Shown here piece by piece: positions 1-12,394 of a stretch of 37,500 bases of DNA (within the stretch, counting starts at the first letter, position 1; every line of letters starts with the position of its first letter). Position numbers and translations under genes: made by a program. Source of the DNA: Armadillidium nasatum. Its lineage: Eukaryota > Arthropoda > Malacostraca > Isopoda > Armadillidiidae. The DNA lies in NCBI GenBank assembly GCA_009176605.1, contig SEYY01005620.1:1-37500 (forward strand), read 5' to 3'. The notes beneath the pieces were generated by a model. The model worked only from the letters and a program-made list of their open reading frames with translations, did no database searches and was not told the origin of the DNA.

Positions 1-2020
1 CCTTCTACTAAACTCAACAAAGCTTCGTTTAACTCTACTTGTTCTCACGCTATCCGCCGCAGGGATGCTGCCTTCAGGGATTACCGTCGTCTTCAAACTC
101 CAGAAACTTACGAAACTATATTTCATTCCGGAGTCGTGCAAAATCTATTCTTCGAAACACCAAAAACTCTTTTCTCCGCCTCAAATGCAATAATCTTTCT
201 GGCATTTTGAAAAAAATTTCAACTCTAACTTTGCTTCTTCCTCTTTCCCTCCTTTAGTATCTTCCGACGGCGCACAACTGCTGTTTTACCTTCTTCTAAA
301 GCTGAACTCTTCGCTCAAACTTTTGCTTCTAATTCGACCTTAGACGATTCCGGAGCTATTCCTCCTCCTTCAACTCCCTCCAACTCTTTCATGCCTTAAA
401 TTATAATTTCTTCTAAAGACGTTATTTCTGCTCTCTCTCTGAGCTTAACAGTAATAAGGCGTACGGTCCTGATGGTATTCCTCCTGAGGTTCTCAAAACT
501 TGTGCTTCCGAGCTTGCACCTACCTTGGTAAACTATTTCGCCTTTGCCCTTTCTACTTCAACCTTTCCTTCTTGCTCTAAACGTGCTCTTATTCAGCCTG
601 TGCCGAAAAGGGGGATCCCTCTCAAACCCCCAACTACCATCCAATTTCTTTGACCTCCGTTCTATCTAAAGTTTTCGAATCAATTCTTAACAGGAAGATT
701 TGGAAACATCTCAATTCTTCTAATCTTATCTCTGATCGCCAGTATGGGTTTCGTAAGAAAAGCTCTACTGGTGATCTTCTTTCCCTTCTCTCTGACTCTT
801 GGTCCTCCGCTCTTCTGCATTTCGGTGGATCCTTTGCTGTCTCGCTAAACATATCGAAAGCCTTCGATAAGATCTGGCACAAAACTTTGATTTCCAAACT
901 CCCCTCTTTCGGTATCTAACCTTCCCTCTGTGATCTTCTCTCTAATTTCCTTTCCGGTTGTTCTATAGCAGCTGTTGTAAGCGGCCAAAATTCTTCCAAT
1001 AATCTATAAATAGTGGTGTTCCTGAAGGATCTGTCCTATCTCCAACACTTTTTCTAATTTTCATCAATGACATTCTCTCTATTACTTCGTCTCCTATACA
1101 CTCCTATGCCGATGACTCCACCCTTCATTACTCCTTTCAATTTGAAAGACGTCCCTCCCAACAGCAGTTGATAGATTCAGGAAGGATGGCCTTGGAGTAA
1201 CTGACCTCTGATCTTTCTCGTATTTCAAATTGCTGCAGAGAAAACATGGTTGTTTTCAATGCAACAAAAACTCAATTCCTCTATCTTTCTAATCGACACA
1301 ATCTTCCACACACGTATGAAATCTTCTTCGAAAACACTCAACTCAAACCTTCAAATGTCCTTAATATTCTTGGTGTTTCCTTTTCTTGTGACGTTTCTTG
1401 GAAAGATCACATTATTTCTCTCTCTAAACAAGCTTCTAAGAGGTTGGATGTTCTGAGGTGCCTTCTTGTTTTTTTTTTACGCTGCCCTAGTTGCTTGCTC
1501 TGTATAGGGGTGTTTTTCGCCCCTGTATGGAGTACGCCTCTCACATTTGGGGTGGTTCCACACATACAGCTATTCTAGAAAAGGTGGAGTCTAGGGCTTT
1601 TCGTCTCATCAATTCTCCTGCTCTTACTAACTCTCTTCAATCTCTTTCTTCTCGTTCGAATTGTTTCATCACTTTCTGTATACTAACGCTTTTACAACGG
1701 ACACTGCTTTTCTGAACTCTCTCATCGCATACCTCCTCCATTGAGGAGGGCTCGTGCGACACGATTTTCTGCACAGTCTCATCCTTTCTATGTCCAACTC
1801 TCCTACGCAAGACTTAACCGCTATGCTCACTCTTTACATATGCTCTACCGGTAAAGTGTGGAACACACTCCCTTTTTCTGTTTTTCCAACTTCCTTTGAC
1901 TTGCACACTTTTAAACACCGTGTATCGAGTCACGATGTCCATTAGCGATCAGATCCCGAATGTTCCCCAACTCTGATGAAATTTGGTAGGCCTCCGGCCT
2001 TTGCCCACCAGAAGAGACAT
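1..2020 (+). mobile_element. LINE copy (family A), 5' cut by window edge, reverse-transcriptase part decayed
   Basis: Fragment of a non-LTR retrotransposon read on the plus strand. It begins in the linker between endonuclease and reverse transcriptase (Ser-Thr-rich region followed by an Arg-rich stretch near 45-110). It then shows RT blocks: SDRQYGFRKKSSTGD near 735-775, an ISKAFD-like block near 855, the SYADDSTLHY catalytic block near 1105, and an LGVSFSCDVSWKDHI block near 1365-1410. The C-terminal region (WGGSTHTA, then [20 protein letters not shown]) runs to about 1945. The frame changes several times and there are internal stops, so it is not functional. The 3' end carries the family's stem-loop and passes into (TA)n. 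It is closely similar to the copies at 23608-26908 and 27078-29034. Assignment to an APE-type Jockey/CR1-like LINE is firm; the exact clade is uncertain. Confidence 0.88.
1989..2012 (+). promoter_or_regulatory. LINE 3'-terminal stem-loop
   Basis: The sequence CCTCCGGCCTTTGCCCACCAGAAG lies at the 3' end of the LINE. Its left arm CTCCGG pairs with an imperfect right arm (CCAGAAG, against CCGGAG in better copies). The same element is found at the 3' ends of the copies ending at 20597 and 23608. It is likely the 3' RNA structure recognised by the element's reverse transcriptase, by analogy with other LINEs that need a 3' stem-loop; that role is inferred. Confidence 0.6.
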
Positions 2021-2037
2021 AAAATATAAATAAATAA

Positions 2038-3178
<1,141 letters not shown>

Positions 3179-3365
3179 TTCCAAGGCATATAACTTTTAT
3201 CTCATTACCAACTACATTGGAAGTGGGCACCTTCAAAACAATTTAGCGGAAAATGTCGGCCATTAATCGCTTTGCGAATCCATATTATCTTGCTTCGATG
3301 GAATGAATGTATGTTACTAATCTCTCTCCCTCTCTCTCTTTAATTATATGTACTAGGAATGGATC

Positions 3366-3461
<96 letters not shown>

Positions 3462-3585
3462 TATTAATAATAATAATTAATGATAATAATAATTAATAAT
3501 AAAATATAATAATAAAATAATAAATAATAATAATAAAAAATAAAAATAATAAATAAATTATAATAATAAAATAATAAATAATAAT
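3366..3585. repeat. (ATA/TAA)n microsatellite
   Basis: A regular ATA trinucleotide array to about 3460, decaying into irregular AAT/TAAA words up to about 3585. Confidence 0.95.
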
Positions 3586-4022
<437 letters not shown>

Positions 4023-4110
4023 AATTCTAAACTGCTATTGGGGATTTCGAACCCTGACCTATACGATGGTAAGTCAAAGCGCTAACAACCACACCACGAA
4101 GGTACTAAAA
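4023..4110 (-). mobile_element. tRNA-derived SINE, short
   Basis: Read on the minus strand, this has a tRNA-like A box (CGTGGTGTGGTTGTTAGCGC) followed about 30 bases later by a B box (GGGTTCGAAATCC). These are the two internal Pol III promoter boxes. The acceptor and anticodon arms do not fold as a canonical tRNA. The unit continues within about 25 bases into (TA)n, so I read it as a SINE with a TA tail and not a working tRNA gene. The (TA)n tail resembles that of the LINE family, which would be its likely mobilising partner (inference). Confidence 0.6.
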
Positions 4111-4179
4111 GGAAATCACATTTGAGAAAGGTCATGAACAACCTCCATGAATCCCAAATCGACGGAAAAATAGTCGACA

Positions 4180-4274
4180 GTCGCACGGATCAGTTACAAT
4201 CTGTTTGACCAAAGATGTGCAGCCTAAAATACGTAAGTGCATTGAAACCACATAACCCTATGAGAGAAAGAGTT
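4180..4274 (+). repeat. Left direct repeat flanking a palindrome
   Basis: A segment starting TCGCACGGATCAGTTACAAT and ending ACCACATAACCCTATGA. It recurs in the same orientation at 5145-5219 with several short gaps, and the two copies bracket the palindrome. About 95 and 75 bases is too long for an ordinary target-site duplication. Confidence 0.8.
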
Positions 4275-4289
4275 GTCTTTGACTTAACT

Positions 4290-5035
4290 TTTACACATGT
4301 CGACGATCCCATATGAATAACTCTATTGTGTCGACCGTTTGACATAATAATTATGAAATATATTTTTATTTTTAATATATTATTTTAATAGATGCATGGC
4401 ACACGGACATTTGTCTACGAGGGGCTCTGCCCCCCGTACCCCCGACCCGTGAGTTGATATATATCTTTCGATTAATCGATATCGATTTATAGTGTCGACT
4501 ATTTGGACGAGTTATATAAAAAATTGTCGGCCCTTTGACCTTAACAAAAAAGTTGTCTACGTTTTGGACGCCAGGCAAAATTTTGTTTTTGGCTTTTCGA
4601 CGATTTGACCTGTCGACGACTTTTCCTGTCTACGATTTGGGGTAATCCCCCGGGATTACCCCAAATCGTCGACAGGAAAAGTAATCGACAGGTCAAAGGG
4701 CCGACACTTTTGAAAAAAACATTAACAAAATTTTCTCACTTGTCCAAAACGTCGATTTTTTTGGTAAAAGGGCCGACAATTTTTTTTATAACTTCCAAAT
4801 CGTCTATAAATCGATATCGATTAATCGAAAGATATTATCAATCACTCACGGGTCGGGGGGTAAGAGCCCCCCTTAAACAAATTTGTGCCATGCATCTACT
4901 AAAATAATACATTAAAAAATAAAAAAAAATATTCATATTATTATAATAATAAAATTTAAAAAGGCTTACGTATCGATTGTAAAATAAAAAAAATACGATG
5001 TTAGCGACACATTTTTTTTCACATGTCGACACGTT
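4290..5035. repeat. Large palindrome (fold-back element) rich in GTCGAC
   Basis: An inverted repeat centred at about 4650/4651. The innermost ~32 bases of each arm (4618-4649 against 4652-4683) pair with about one mismatch and a 2-base centre. The arms can be followed outwards through matched landmarks: the GGGTCGGGGG/CCCCCGACCC blocks with CGTGAGT/ACTCACG, the TCGATTAATCGATATCGAT stretch, the ATGCATGGCAC block at about 4392 and its mate at about 4888, and CACATGTCGAC at both outer ends. The words GTCGAC, TCGACGA and GTCGGCCCTTTGACC recur throughout. No coding content was recognised. It is likely a fold-back or MITE-type element. Confidence 0.85.
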
Positions 5036-5144
5036 GAAATTGAAAAGAAAAGTGATCGACACATTTTTTTCGAAAGTGTCGGCCCTTTGACCTGTCGACT
5101 ACTTTTCCTGTCGACGATTTGGGTATAGCGCCTAATCCCCGACC
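5036..5144 (+). repeat. Extra partial copy of the palindrome arm
   Basis: The words GTCGGCCCTTTGACCTGTCGAC, CTTTTCCTGTCGACGATTTGGG and TAATCCCC repeat the central arm of the palindrome (compare 4605-4649) just before the right direct repeat. The element is therefore an arm-arm-partial-arm structure. Confidence 0.7.
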
Positions 5145-5219
5145 TCGCACGGATCAGTTACAATCTCCAAAGATGTGCAGAAAATACGTAAGTATGAAAC
5201 CACATAACCCTATGAAGAG
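5145..5219 (+). repeat. Right direct repeat flanking a palindrome
   Basis: Second copy of the segment at 4180-4274. It lacks small internal pieces (a GTTTGA-like six bases, CCT, and a few bases near GTAAGT) but otherwise matches across its length. Confidence 0.8.
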
Positions 5220-5439
5220 TAGAAGAGCTCTTATACTCTTTTACATGAATTAGTGTGTTAGACTTAAAAATAATGATAAATTTTTTAATAAATAAATTTG
5301 TTTTATAAAATATTTTAAATTTTTTAATTAAAGGATGTAAATTTTTTTTTTGTGAAGGGATTGAAAATAAATTTTAAAGATATTTTAAAATAAATATAAA
5401 GATTGGAATAGGAATAAAAGTTATAGCTTAAAAGATCAA

Positions 5440-6110
5440 ATTTCACATTCTGTTTCCCCTAAACAGAAATCAGTTATTTATGGCCAGTGATTCTTATGGT
5501 AATGTGCTGTAGTGACTTTAGTGCTCCAAAGACAAAGATAACAGAAAAACTTGGAAAAACCCCCTTCTAGTTCAAGATTGGAATCAATGTACTGAAATCT
5601 CCAATAAACTCCCAAACAGGCTTCTCATATTTCAAAGCTTGTAGTAGGAGTTTGACATTGTTGTAGTCTCCTTGAAATGCACCGAATGAGCTAAGAGAAG
5701 AGATGGATGTGCATTCCCATTACAGAGAAGTATAACTTTAAGGCTTCTAGAAGAGCTGTTAATGAAGAGCCTCACTCACTTGTATTGCTAGTAATTCCAA
5801 GTGCATCAAACAGACCTAATTCATCATTGCAGTATCAAAGCTCATCTTTTATTAGAGAAGAAGGTTGAGAATCGTTTGTGATATTTTTTTCGGTGGTCAC
5901 TCGGACACGGTCATTCAACAATCCCACTCTTTGAGCCTTGAAAGCAAAGCTCAGCATTTGACTTTGGTAAGTCAAGATCACTGACGAGGTCATTTAGTTC
6001 TCTTTAATTTGAATAGTATGGATTTCTTCTACCATCGCACCTCTGGAATGTAGTTTATATCCTCAATGAAGTTTTTGTCCTCTGAATTGTTGCTTTCTAA
6101 GGATAATGAG
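5440..6110 (-). pseudogene. Fossil of a widespread uncharacterised invertebrate repeat protein (N-terminal and middle part)
   Basis: On the minus strand, conceptual translation in changing frames shows, in order, a DLVSDLDLPKSNAEL-like block (about 6000-5950), a YCNDELGLFDALGI block (about 5840-5790), a SLKVILLCNGN...AHSVHFKET block (about 5740-5665), and a GGFFKFFCYLCLW block followed by AHYHKNHWP (about 5570-5480). From memory these match one recurrent 'uncharacterized protein' family found in many copies in arthropod and cnidarian genomes. Its biochemical function is unknown to me. The copy is riddled with frameshifts and stops. The C-terminal half of a related copy is on the opposite strand at 14345-14898. 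Confidence 0.6.
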
Positions 6111-6499
6111 CTGTTTTTGGAAGAGTAGGTCCAGAAAGGTCTGCGCTGTATAGTACTGATGTAATTGAAGATGAAAGCCTAGGTCTGGGTAGTTAAGTGT
6201 GGGTCATTTTTGCCAACTCTTAGTCTGGAAGGATTCATAATGCAAAAAGTAACAGTTGGTCGGGTGTTCAATGGGTTCACGCCAAATTCTTGGAATGGCA
6301 AACTTCATAGCTCTCTCTTCCTCTCTAAACCCTCCTATAGAAAAATATTATTAAAATTACATTTAATTTCTAATATTCATTTTAGATTATACTTTTCATA
6401 TAAGCAACAATTGTCTTACCTTCCAAAGTATTTTACAGTATTCACAAGCATCTTAAAGTACCCAGGATTTGTCTTGATCACAAGCTGGCCTGCCAAAGT
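6111..6499. other. No recognised gene
   Basis: The open frame at 6210-6506 has no motif I recognise. Part of it (about 6480-6560) may already belong to the LINE piece that follows. Confidence 0.35.
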
Positions 6500-6950
6500 A
6501 TTTTGAGGAAGTGTGCTTCTCAGCTTCTGTGCTTCTCGTTCAACTCTACTCTCTATGTCGTGACACTAATACTTTTCCTTTGTTCTGGAAGAACGCAAAT
6601 GTACAACTGATCCTAAAAAAAAGGATAGTCGCTCTGAACCATCTAAACATCGCCCTGTATTTTACTAGTATTATATCTAAAATCTTTGAAACTCTCCTCA
6701 ACTCTCGTTTACTTGATCATTTGGTGTCTGACACTCTTCTTTCAGATCACCGATATGGCTTTCGAAGCTTGAGGTCTACTGGAGACATACTTTCCTATTT
6801 TACTGATCTATAATTTTCTTCTCTTTGGGACTAAGGGGAGTCTTGTGTGGTGGCGCTTGATATATCTAAGGGTTTTGACCGGTTATGCCATGCGTCGCTA
6901 ATCTCTTAGTTCCCTTCCTTTGGGTTTTCTCCTTCTCTTTGCTTATTCAT
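6500..6950 (+). mobile_element. LINE fragment, divergent subfamily B, RT N-terminal part
   Basis: The translation shows an ISKIFETLLNSRLLDHL block near 6670-6720, then SDHRYGFRSLRSTGDILSY near 6740-6800, and a VVALDISKGFD block near 6850-6880. These are the same RT motifs as family A, but the protein is clearly different (for example RSLRSTGD for RKKSSTGD). It resembles the left part of the chimeric copy at 19290-19640. A stop separates the last two blocks and the element ends abruptly near 6950 against an opposed LINE. Confidence 0.75.
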
Positions 6951-6956
6951 GTCTAA

Positions 6957-7975
6957 GACACTAAGAGGGAAAGAGGAAGGAACAAAGTTAGATTTGAAAG
7001 TTTTTGCAAAATCTTGGAAAGAGCGAGGAGATTAGCCTGAAAGGCAAAATTTCTGAGGCTGATGGCGAGGAAAAGCAGAGTTAAGCCAAGATTTGTTAGG
7101 TTTAGTCGAAGGGAAAGAATATGCAATGTGAGCCTCCATGCTAGATTGAATCACCTTGGTTATGTTCTTAGCAGATTCCAAGGGATCTCACCCACGGAAG
7201 CAATAATTATTCCATGGAAATCAGTGAAATATAACCACAAGTCATACCAGTTAGGAGCACCGATATACTAGAAAAGTCTTTTTTCCGAAAGCTGGTTCCG
7301 TTTTTGCGTAATACTTGAAGAGACAGAACAAGAAATGGAGATAAGAAGGCTATCGGATGAACCCAGAAGAGGAAAGAGTTTAGCAGTATAAGGAGTAGTA
7401 TAAGAGGTGAAAAAAATATCAAGTATGTTGAGTTCATCACCAAGACAGTCATGGATACGGGTAGGAAGTCGCATCACATCAACTGCTCAATGTTTCTCTG
7501 GATAGAATAGTCGTCGGCAACGAGTTCACCAGTTGTATCATGAGAACTAGATAAAAGCCATTGGCGATGGTGAACATTGAAATCACCTAAAAGGATTATT
7601 TCGGAGAAAGGAAAAGAAGCAAGAATGTGCTCTATTTTGGAGTATAAATAGTCGTAAAATTTTACAGTCAGTAGAATTAGGAGGTAAATAGACATAAATA
7701 AATTTAGTACTAGAATTGCAAGAGAGCTTAAGCCATAAAGTAGAGAATTAAGAAGATTCCAAATTAGAGACACGAAAACAAACAACATGGTTGTGTTCAT
7801 TTTTCCAAAATTCATCTTTGGTCAGAAAATTGAGGTTAAAGACAGTATTAGGTAAAAGAATAGTGTTTGCTGTCATGAAACCCAAACATCTGAGTTTCGG
7901 TTAAGTAAAAAGAGATGCGGTTTAAAAGAAGAGAGCCCTTGGCCTCACTATTTTCAATATTAGATTTTGCCCACT
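6957..7975 (-). mobile_element. LINE family A fragment, endonuclease and linker part
   Basis: On the minus strand this runs from an endonuclease LTETQMF-like block near 7900, through the [10 protein letters not shown] catalytic-loop block near 7595-7565 and a GSSDSLLIS-like block near 7350, to the linker that precedes RT near 6960-7100. Several frameshifts and stops break it. It faces the subfamily-B RT fragment at 6500-6950, so the two plus/minus pieces are joined without any 3' end between them. Confidence 0.8.
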
Positions 7976-8000
7976 CCCAAGTTATGATGTGGTTGTTCTG

Positions 8001-8085
8001 TTTTAAGCCAATGAAGGTAAGTGTTTTTATGTTTTAAACCAATGAAATTAAGTGTTTTTGTGTTTTAAACCTATGAAATTTAAAA
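8001..8085 (+). repeat. Short minisatellite, about 31-33-bp unit
   Basis: About 2.7 copies of a unit like GTTTTAAACCAATGAAATTAAGTGTTTTT, with the last copy truncated. Confidence 0.8.
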
Positions 8086-8221
8086 AGAAAAATATTTATT
8101 TAGAAATTGCACGGAGTGAGTTAATGTATGTGATAAGTATGATAAAGCGTATGTTTGCACATATTTTGGTAGAGGCGTAAGTTTATTGGATATAAACTTA
8201 TAAAGTGTAGGTTCAATAGTA

Positions 8222-8337
8222 AAATAATAATAATAATCTTAAAAATAATAATAATTATAACAATGATAATAATAATAATAAAAATAATAATAATAATAAT
8301 TATAATAACAATAATTATTATAATAATAATAACAGTA

Positions 8338-8396
<59 letters not shown>

Positions 8397-8440
8397 GTAA
8401 AATTTAGAATAATAAAAATATTAATAATAATAATAATCAT
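8222..8440. repeat. (TAA)n microsatellite, imperfect
   Basis: AATAAT-type trinucleotides with scattered interruptions; the cleanest part is about 8341-8393. Confidence 0.95.
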
Positions 8441-8545
8441 AAATATACAAATAAAAGTCTGCATGTAAGAGTAGTGTGTGAGTATGATTTATTTATCTAT
8501 TAAAATGCTGGAGCTTTGACGTGGTAATGAACTAAAAGATAAAGA

Positions 8546-8694
<149 letters not shown>

Positions 8695-8699
8695 AGATA

Positions 8700-8800
8700 G
8701 ATAGGGGAGGTGTAGCGCCGTCCGAAGTGATGCAAGTACCCCCTATTGGGGAGAGTGATAGGATGGGCTAGACCATTCCGTTTCACTTCATTTCCTTTCA
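8700..8800 (+). mobile_element. LINE 5'-end fragment (5' UTR only)
   Basis: The stretch GGGGAGGTGTAGCGCCGTCC...TACCCCCTATTGGGGAG resembles the 5' end of the full-length LINE read on the minus strand from 26908 (GGGGGAGGGAAGTAGCGCTCCC...TACCCCCATTGGGTAT). It starts right after (TA)n. No endonuclease coding follows; similarity is lost by about 8800. Confidence 0.5.
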
Positions 8801-8879
8801 ATTCGTTCCTTTTCGCGTTTCACCTTCTCAGAGGGTCTCTAGTGTACCTTCGCCTCATACTGGAGTGTCTATGCTCCGA

Positions 8880-9390
8880 AGGGAGCACACTTCTGAAGGG
8901 TGCCATTTCCGGTGCCAGTGCCACTTCCTTTGATAGTGCCAAGTGAGGGGAAACTGAAAGTGGAACTTCCAGTAGAGGGGAAACTTTGATCTTACTGAGG
9001 TATTTTGGGGTGCGGAGCCTCCCTTTTCATGGTCTTTCATGAGGGATTTGAATCCCATTAGTCGGATAATCCGATAATTAATCAGGATAATCCCCTAATT
9101 CTTTATGTTAATCCCTTAATCCCCGCACCTTTTCCCTTTGTACATGCCGCATGGCACGTCCCAAGCCTTATTTGACCATCATGTGCTAGTTCCAGGTCCT
9201 AACTCATGCTCTTTCCTGAGTGCCGTTTCTAAAACTTTCTAGAACTTGGCACTCATGCTAGACTATGCCCCCTTGACATGAGGGGAGTTTCAGTGCCAGT
9301 TGGCACTGAGAACTGAGGGGAGTACCAGTGGGAGATGACACTGAGGGGAGTGCGAGTGCCAGTGACAGCTGGTACTGAGGGTTCGGCATC
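8880..9390 (+). repeat. Low-order repeats of GAGGGGA and GTGCCAGTG words
   Basis: Loosely repeated words such as GGTGCCAGTGCCA, GAGGGGAGTGCCAGTG and GAGGGGAAACT occur many times, and again near 10385-10420. The unit is irregular. No coding function was seen. Confidence 0.55.
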
Positions 9391-9484
9391 ATCAGTCACC
9401 ACATCCGGCAACATTCCTCACCACATCCGACAACATCCATTGTCTCATCGACTACATCCGTGGACCAATCAGGATGTAGGCACT

Positions 9485-10620
9485 CTCTGTGATGACGTCA
9501 TCTGCTTATGCACGCACACCTTATTATGTGACGTCATAGCACGGGCTATCTTAAGACTATGACGTCATCAAACCATTTTTTCTTGATCACGTAGTTTTTA
9601 TTTCCGTATATTTTTTCTCTTCATTTCTGTCCGCCGCCATTTTGACTGCATGATTTTCGCCATCTTGACCACGTGGTATACGTCATTTTGACCACGTGGT
9701 ATCCGTCATTTTGAAAAAGTGGTTTACATCTCCGTAGATTTTCTTCCTCCATCTTGGATTTGATTTTGAAAAACAGCAGCACCATCTATTGAGTGAAAAT
9801 CCAACTTCGTCCTCCTTCAATATTCAAGGGGGAAAGGATAAGAACTATTGTGAGACTAGGATTCGAAACCTCAACCTTCTGATTTGAATTCCATCACGCT
9901 ACCACTACACCAACTTTATCATCATATCCTAGAATGAGCGAATTATTCTATTCACGCGCCATGTTTTCGACCTTGAAATCGCTATTATTTTATTGATTGT
10001 ATGATAATCATCTATTGTTACATAACAATTATGTATTTATGGTTATTACGTAATATTTATATATGAATCATGTAATGAGAATAAGGGATCTTCTACTCCG
10101 TACACACATGGTATAAACCATCTTGACCACGTGGTATCTGTCATTTTGACCACATGGTATCCGTCATTCTGACCACGTGGTTTACATTCCCGTAAATTTT
10201 TTATTACCATTTATTTTCTTCTTGGTCACGTGGTTTCTATATGGGTACATGCGTGCGCACACACACACATACAAACACGTATCTTACACTGTGACGTCAT
10301 GCTAGCTTTTTCTAGCACTTTCTAACATTTTCCAGCCCTTTCTAACACGTGGCATCCATACTAGGATATGCAGCCCACTCGGTAAGAGGGGAGTGCCAGT
10401 GTCAGCGAAGCTGGCACTTAAAATAAAACAACATACGATGCCTCATTGGCTACATTTGGATACAGCAGTCAGCCAATCAGGGTGCAAACACTCTCGGTGA
10501 TACCTCACCTACGCATGCGCTAACACCTTACCCTGTGACGTAATGGCATGTGCAATCATGAGACTATGACTGCCATTTTTTCCTTATAACGTCATCATTA
10601 TCACGTGACGCATCCATTTA
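9485..10620. promoter_or_regulatory. Cluster of TGACGTCA (CRE-like) and CACGTG (E-box-like) motifs in repetitive DNA
   Basis: Full 8-base TGACGTCA palindromes occur near 9493, 9530, 9561 and 10291. Near-matches (TGACGTAA, AACGTCAT, CACGTGACG) occur at about 10537-10610. CACGTGGT words, often within GTCATTTTGACCACGTGGTATCC, repeat near 9671, 9695, 10128 and 10176, with related forms near 9580 and 10227. Half of this reflects a short tandem unit. The motifs match CREB/ATF and bHLH binding sites, but no gene start was found nearby, so any regulatory role is inference. Confidence 0.4.
9846..9920 (-). mobile_element. tRNA-like SINE head
   Basis: On the minus strand, GTTGGTGTAGTGGTAGCGTG (A box) is followed by GAGGTTTCGAATCCTAG (B box) at tRNA-like spacing. 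The stem pairing expected of a functional tRNA is poor and there is no clear anticodon stem, so this is read as a tRNA-derived SINE or tRNA pseudogene. It differs in sequence from the SINE at 4023-4110. Confidence 0.55.
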
Positions 10621-10639
10621 ACTTAATTCTTCATATTCA

Positions 10640-11569
10640 ACTTATATTTTTCGCATAGGTATGGTCAAAAATATTCCGACATCTCTATTAGCACGCAATT
10701 TATAGAACTTGACGTACATTTCATATCCTAATCCCTTCAAGATGTGACTTAAGATCTAAATATTACCTGACTTTAAACTCTTTGACAAGGCCGGACAGAT
10801 GTCATCATCTCTTTAACATACAATTTATAGAGACCCACATATATTTCTTATATATATCTCTCATCATATATCTTATTTTGCCAAAACCCATTTAACTTTC
10901 AATCTTTAAAACTTGAAGAAAGATTTGCCTATTTCCCTCTAACACAGCATCAATTGAACTTTTATAACCACTTCATACCCTAATCCCTAAAACATATAAC
11001 TAAAATCTCTGTATTAATCTAACTTTTGTATTAAAAATACGAACAAAGTCATCCTCGTATCTATCTGGTACCAAAATCATAGAACTTTTTATTTATTATT
11101 CACCTCGAAACTATTCAACATTTAATTTGATTCTCCAAAGTTAACTTAACTTTATCACTAAGGCATGAACAGAGTCATTCCAGCATCTATCTAGCATACA
11201 AATTATAGATCTTTACATTAATATTCTGCATAAACTCATAAACATTTAACTTAATTCTCCATATTCAACTTAAATTTTTTGCAAACATATGATCAAAGAT
11301 ATACTGTTATCTCTCTAACACAAATTTTATAGAACTTGACATACAATTAATTCATACCCTAATCCCACACTCCCACATATATCTTAATCTCCATATACTA
11401 CCTCACTTTTATCATTTCGACAAGGTCTAACATATAATTTATAGATCCTGACATACATTTCTTATCTAAACCTCCCAAAATATGTCTTAACTCACCATGG
11501 TTCACTAAACTTTTTATCACTAAAACATGTTCAAAGACATACTGACATCTCTCCAACACGTAATTTATA
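10640..11569 (+). repeat. Degenerate tandem array, period about 110-135 bp (left part)
   Basis: A recurring unit has the order ATCTCTCTAACAC-AATTTATAGAACTTGACATACATTT-CATACCCTAATCCC-CTTAATCTCCATATACTACC. The AATTTATAG landmark falls near 10690, 10826, 11196, 11326, 11434 and 11560. The copies are strongly diverged. The array is split by the hAT element at 11578 and resumes at 13245. Confidence 0.7.
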
Positions 11570-11577
11570 GGTATTGG
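11570..11577 (+). repeat. Left 8-bp target-site duplication of hAT element
   Basis: GGTATTGG directly before the CAGTGGCGGCTCGT terminus, repeated exactly at 13237-13244. Confidence 0.9.
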
Positions 11578-11973
11578 CAGTGGCGGCTCGTCATTATGGG
11601 CTCCGGGGCTGCAGCCCCTCCAAATTAAAAATACCAGGCGTAGGATGTTGATATAAATATGAAATTTTTGTCAGAGAAAAGTGATTTAAATTTATTTTTT
11701 AACAACTTAATACATAAAAAGTATAAATCATTAAAGAAAATAAGAAGTAAATGCATTTGGCAACTTCAAATTTTTGGGTACGATATTATTTTTCAAGCAT
11801 TGCCATTATTTAAAAAATGGGCTGTAAAATTTCAAGCCCTAATAAGACAGATATAGCAACCACGGTAATATGTAGCAACTTACGACAGTTGTTTAAAGTC
11901 TAATCTCGAGGGAGGTTGTTTTTTTAATTGTGGAAGAAAAATTACGTTTTATGTTTTTTTTTTTTTTTCTTGT

Positions 11974-12079
<106 letters not shown>

Positions 12080-12394
12080 CCAGATGCACTTCTACATACT
12101 TAAATATTACAAAAACTATTAAAAGTACATTAAAAAGGCTAACATTTTTGTAATCCTTGCAGAATTTTAAGTAATAATTGGGAATAGAAAAAAATCTTAT
12201 AATAATTTTAATACGTACGTAATAATTGTTTTTTTTGTTGAAAGACGTACGTTTGGCAAGTCTGTTTCTGTGAGATAAATTTTTCCAATTTTGAAGGAAG
12301 ATAAATTTAGCGATTGAGTAAGAATAGTGTAAAAAATGTGAAATTTATATAATTTGGTGTAATATGACAGTATGCTTTTAAAACATTATTTATA

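Noticed and set aside
634..897. Minus-strand frames opposite LINE coding (such as 634-897, 24593-24859, 24769-24990)
   Set aside because: Each is the antisense shadow of a recognisable RT motif on the other strand.
4605..4907. 100-codon frame across the palindrome centre
   Set aside because: It runs through the hairpin, has no family motif and ends in the inverted arm; it is chance coding.
4180..5219. LTR retrotransposon (direct repeats around an interior)
   Set aside because: The repeats are only about 75-95 bases, do not start TG and end CA, and the interior is a palindrome with no gag-pol coding, primer-binding site or polypurine tract.
8001..8085. CRISPR-like short repeats
   Set aside because: Contiguous minisatellite units without spacers, in an invertebrate genome.
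9846..9920. Functional tRNA gene
   Set aside because: A and B boxes are present, but the acceptor and anticodon stems do not pair convincingly and no Pol III T-run stop is suitably placed. A SINE or tRNA pseudogene is more likely.
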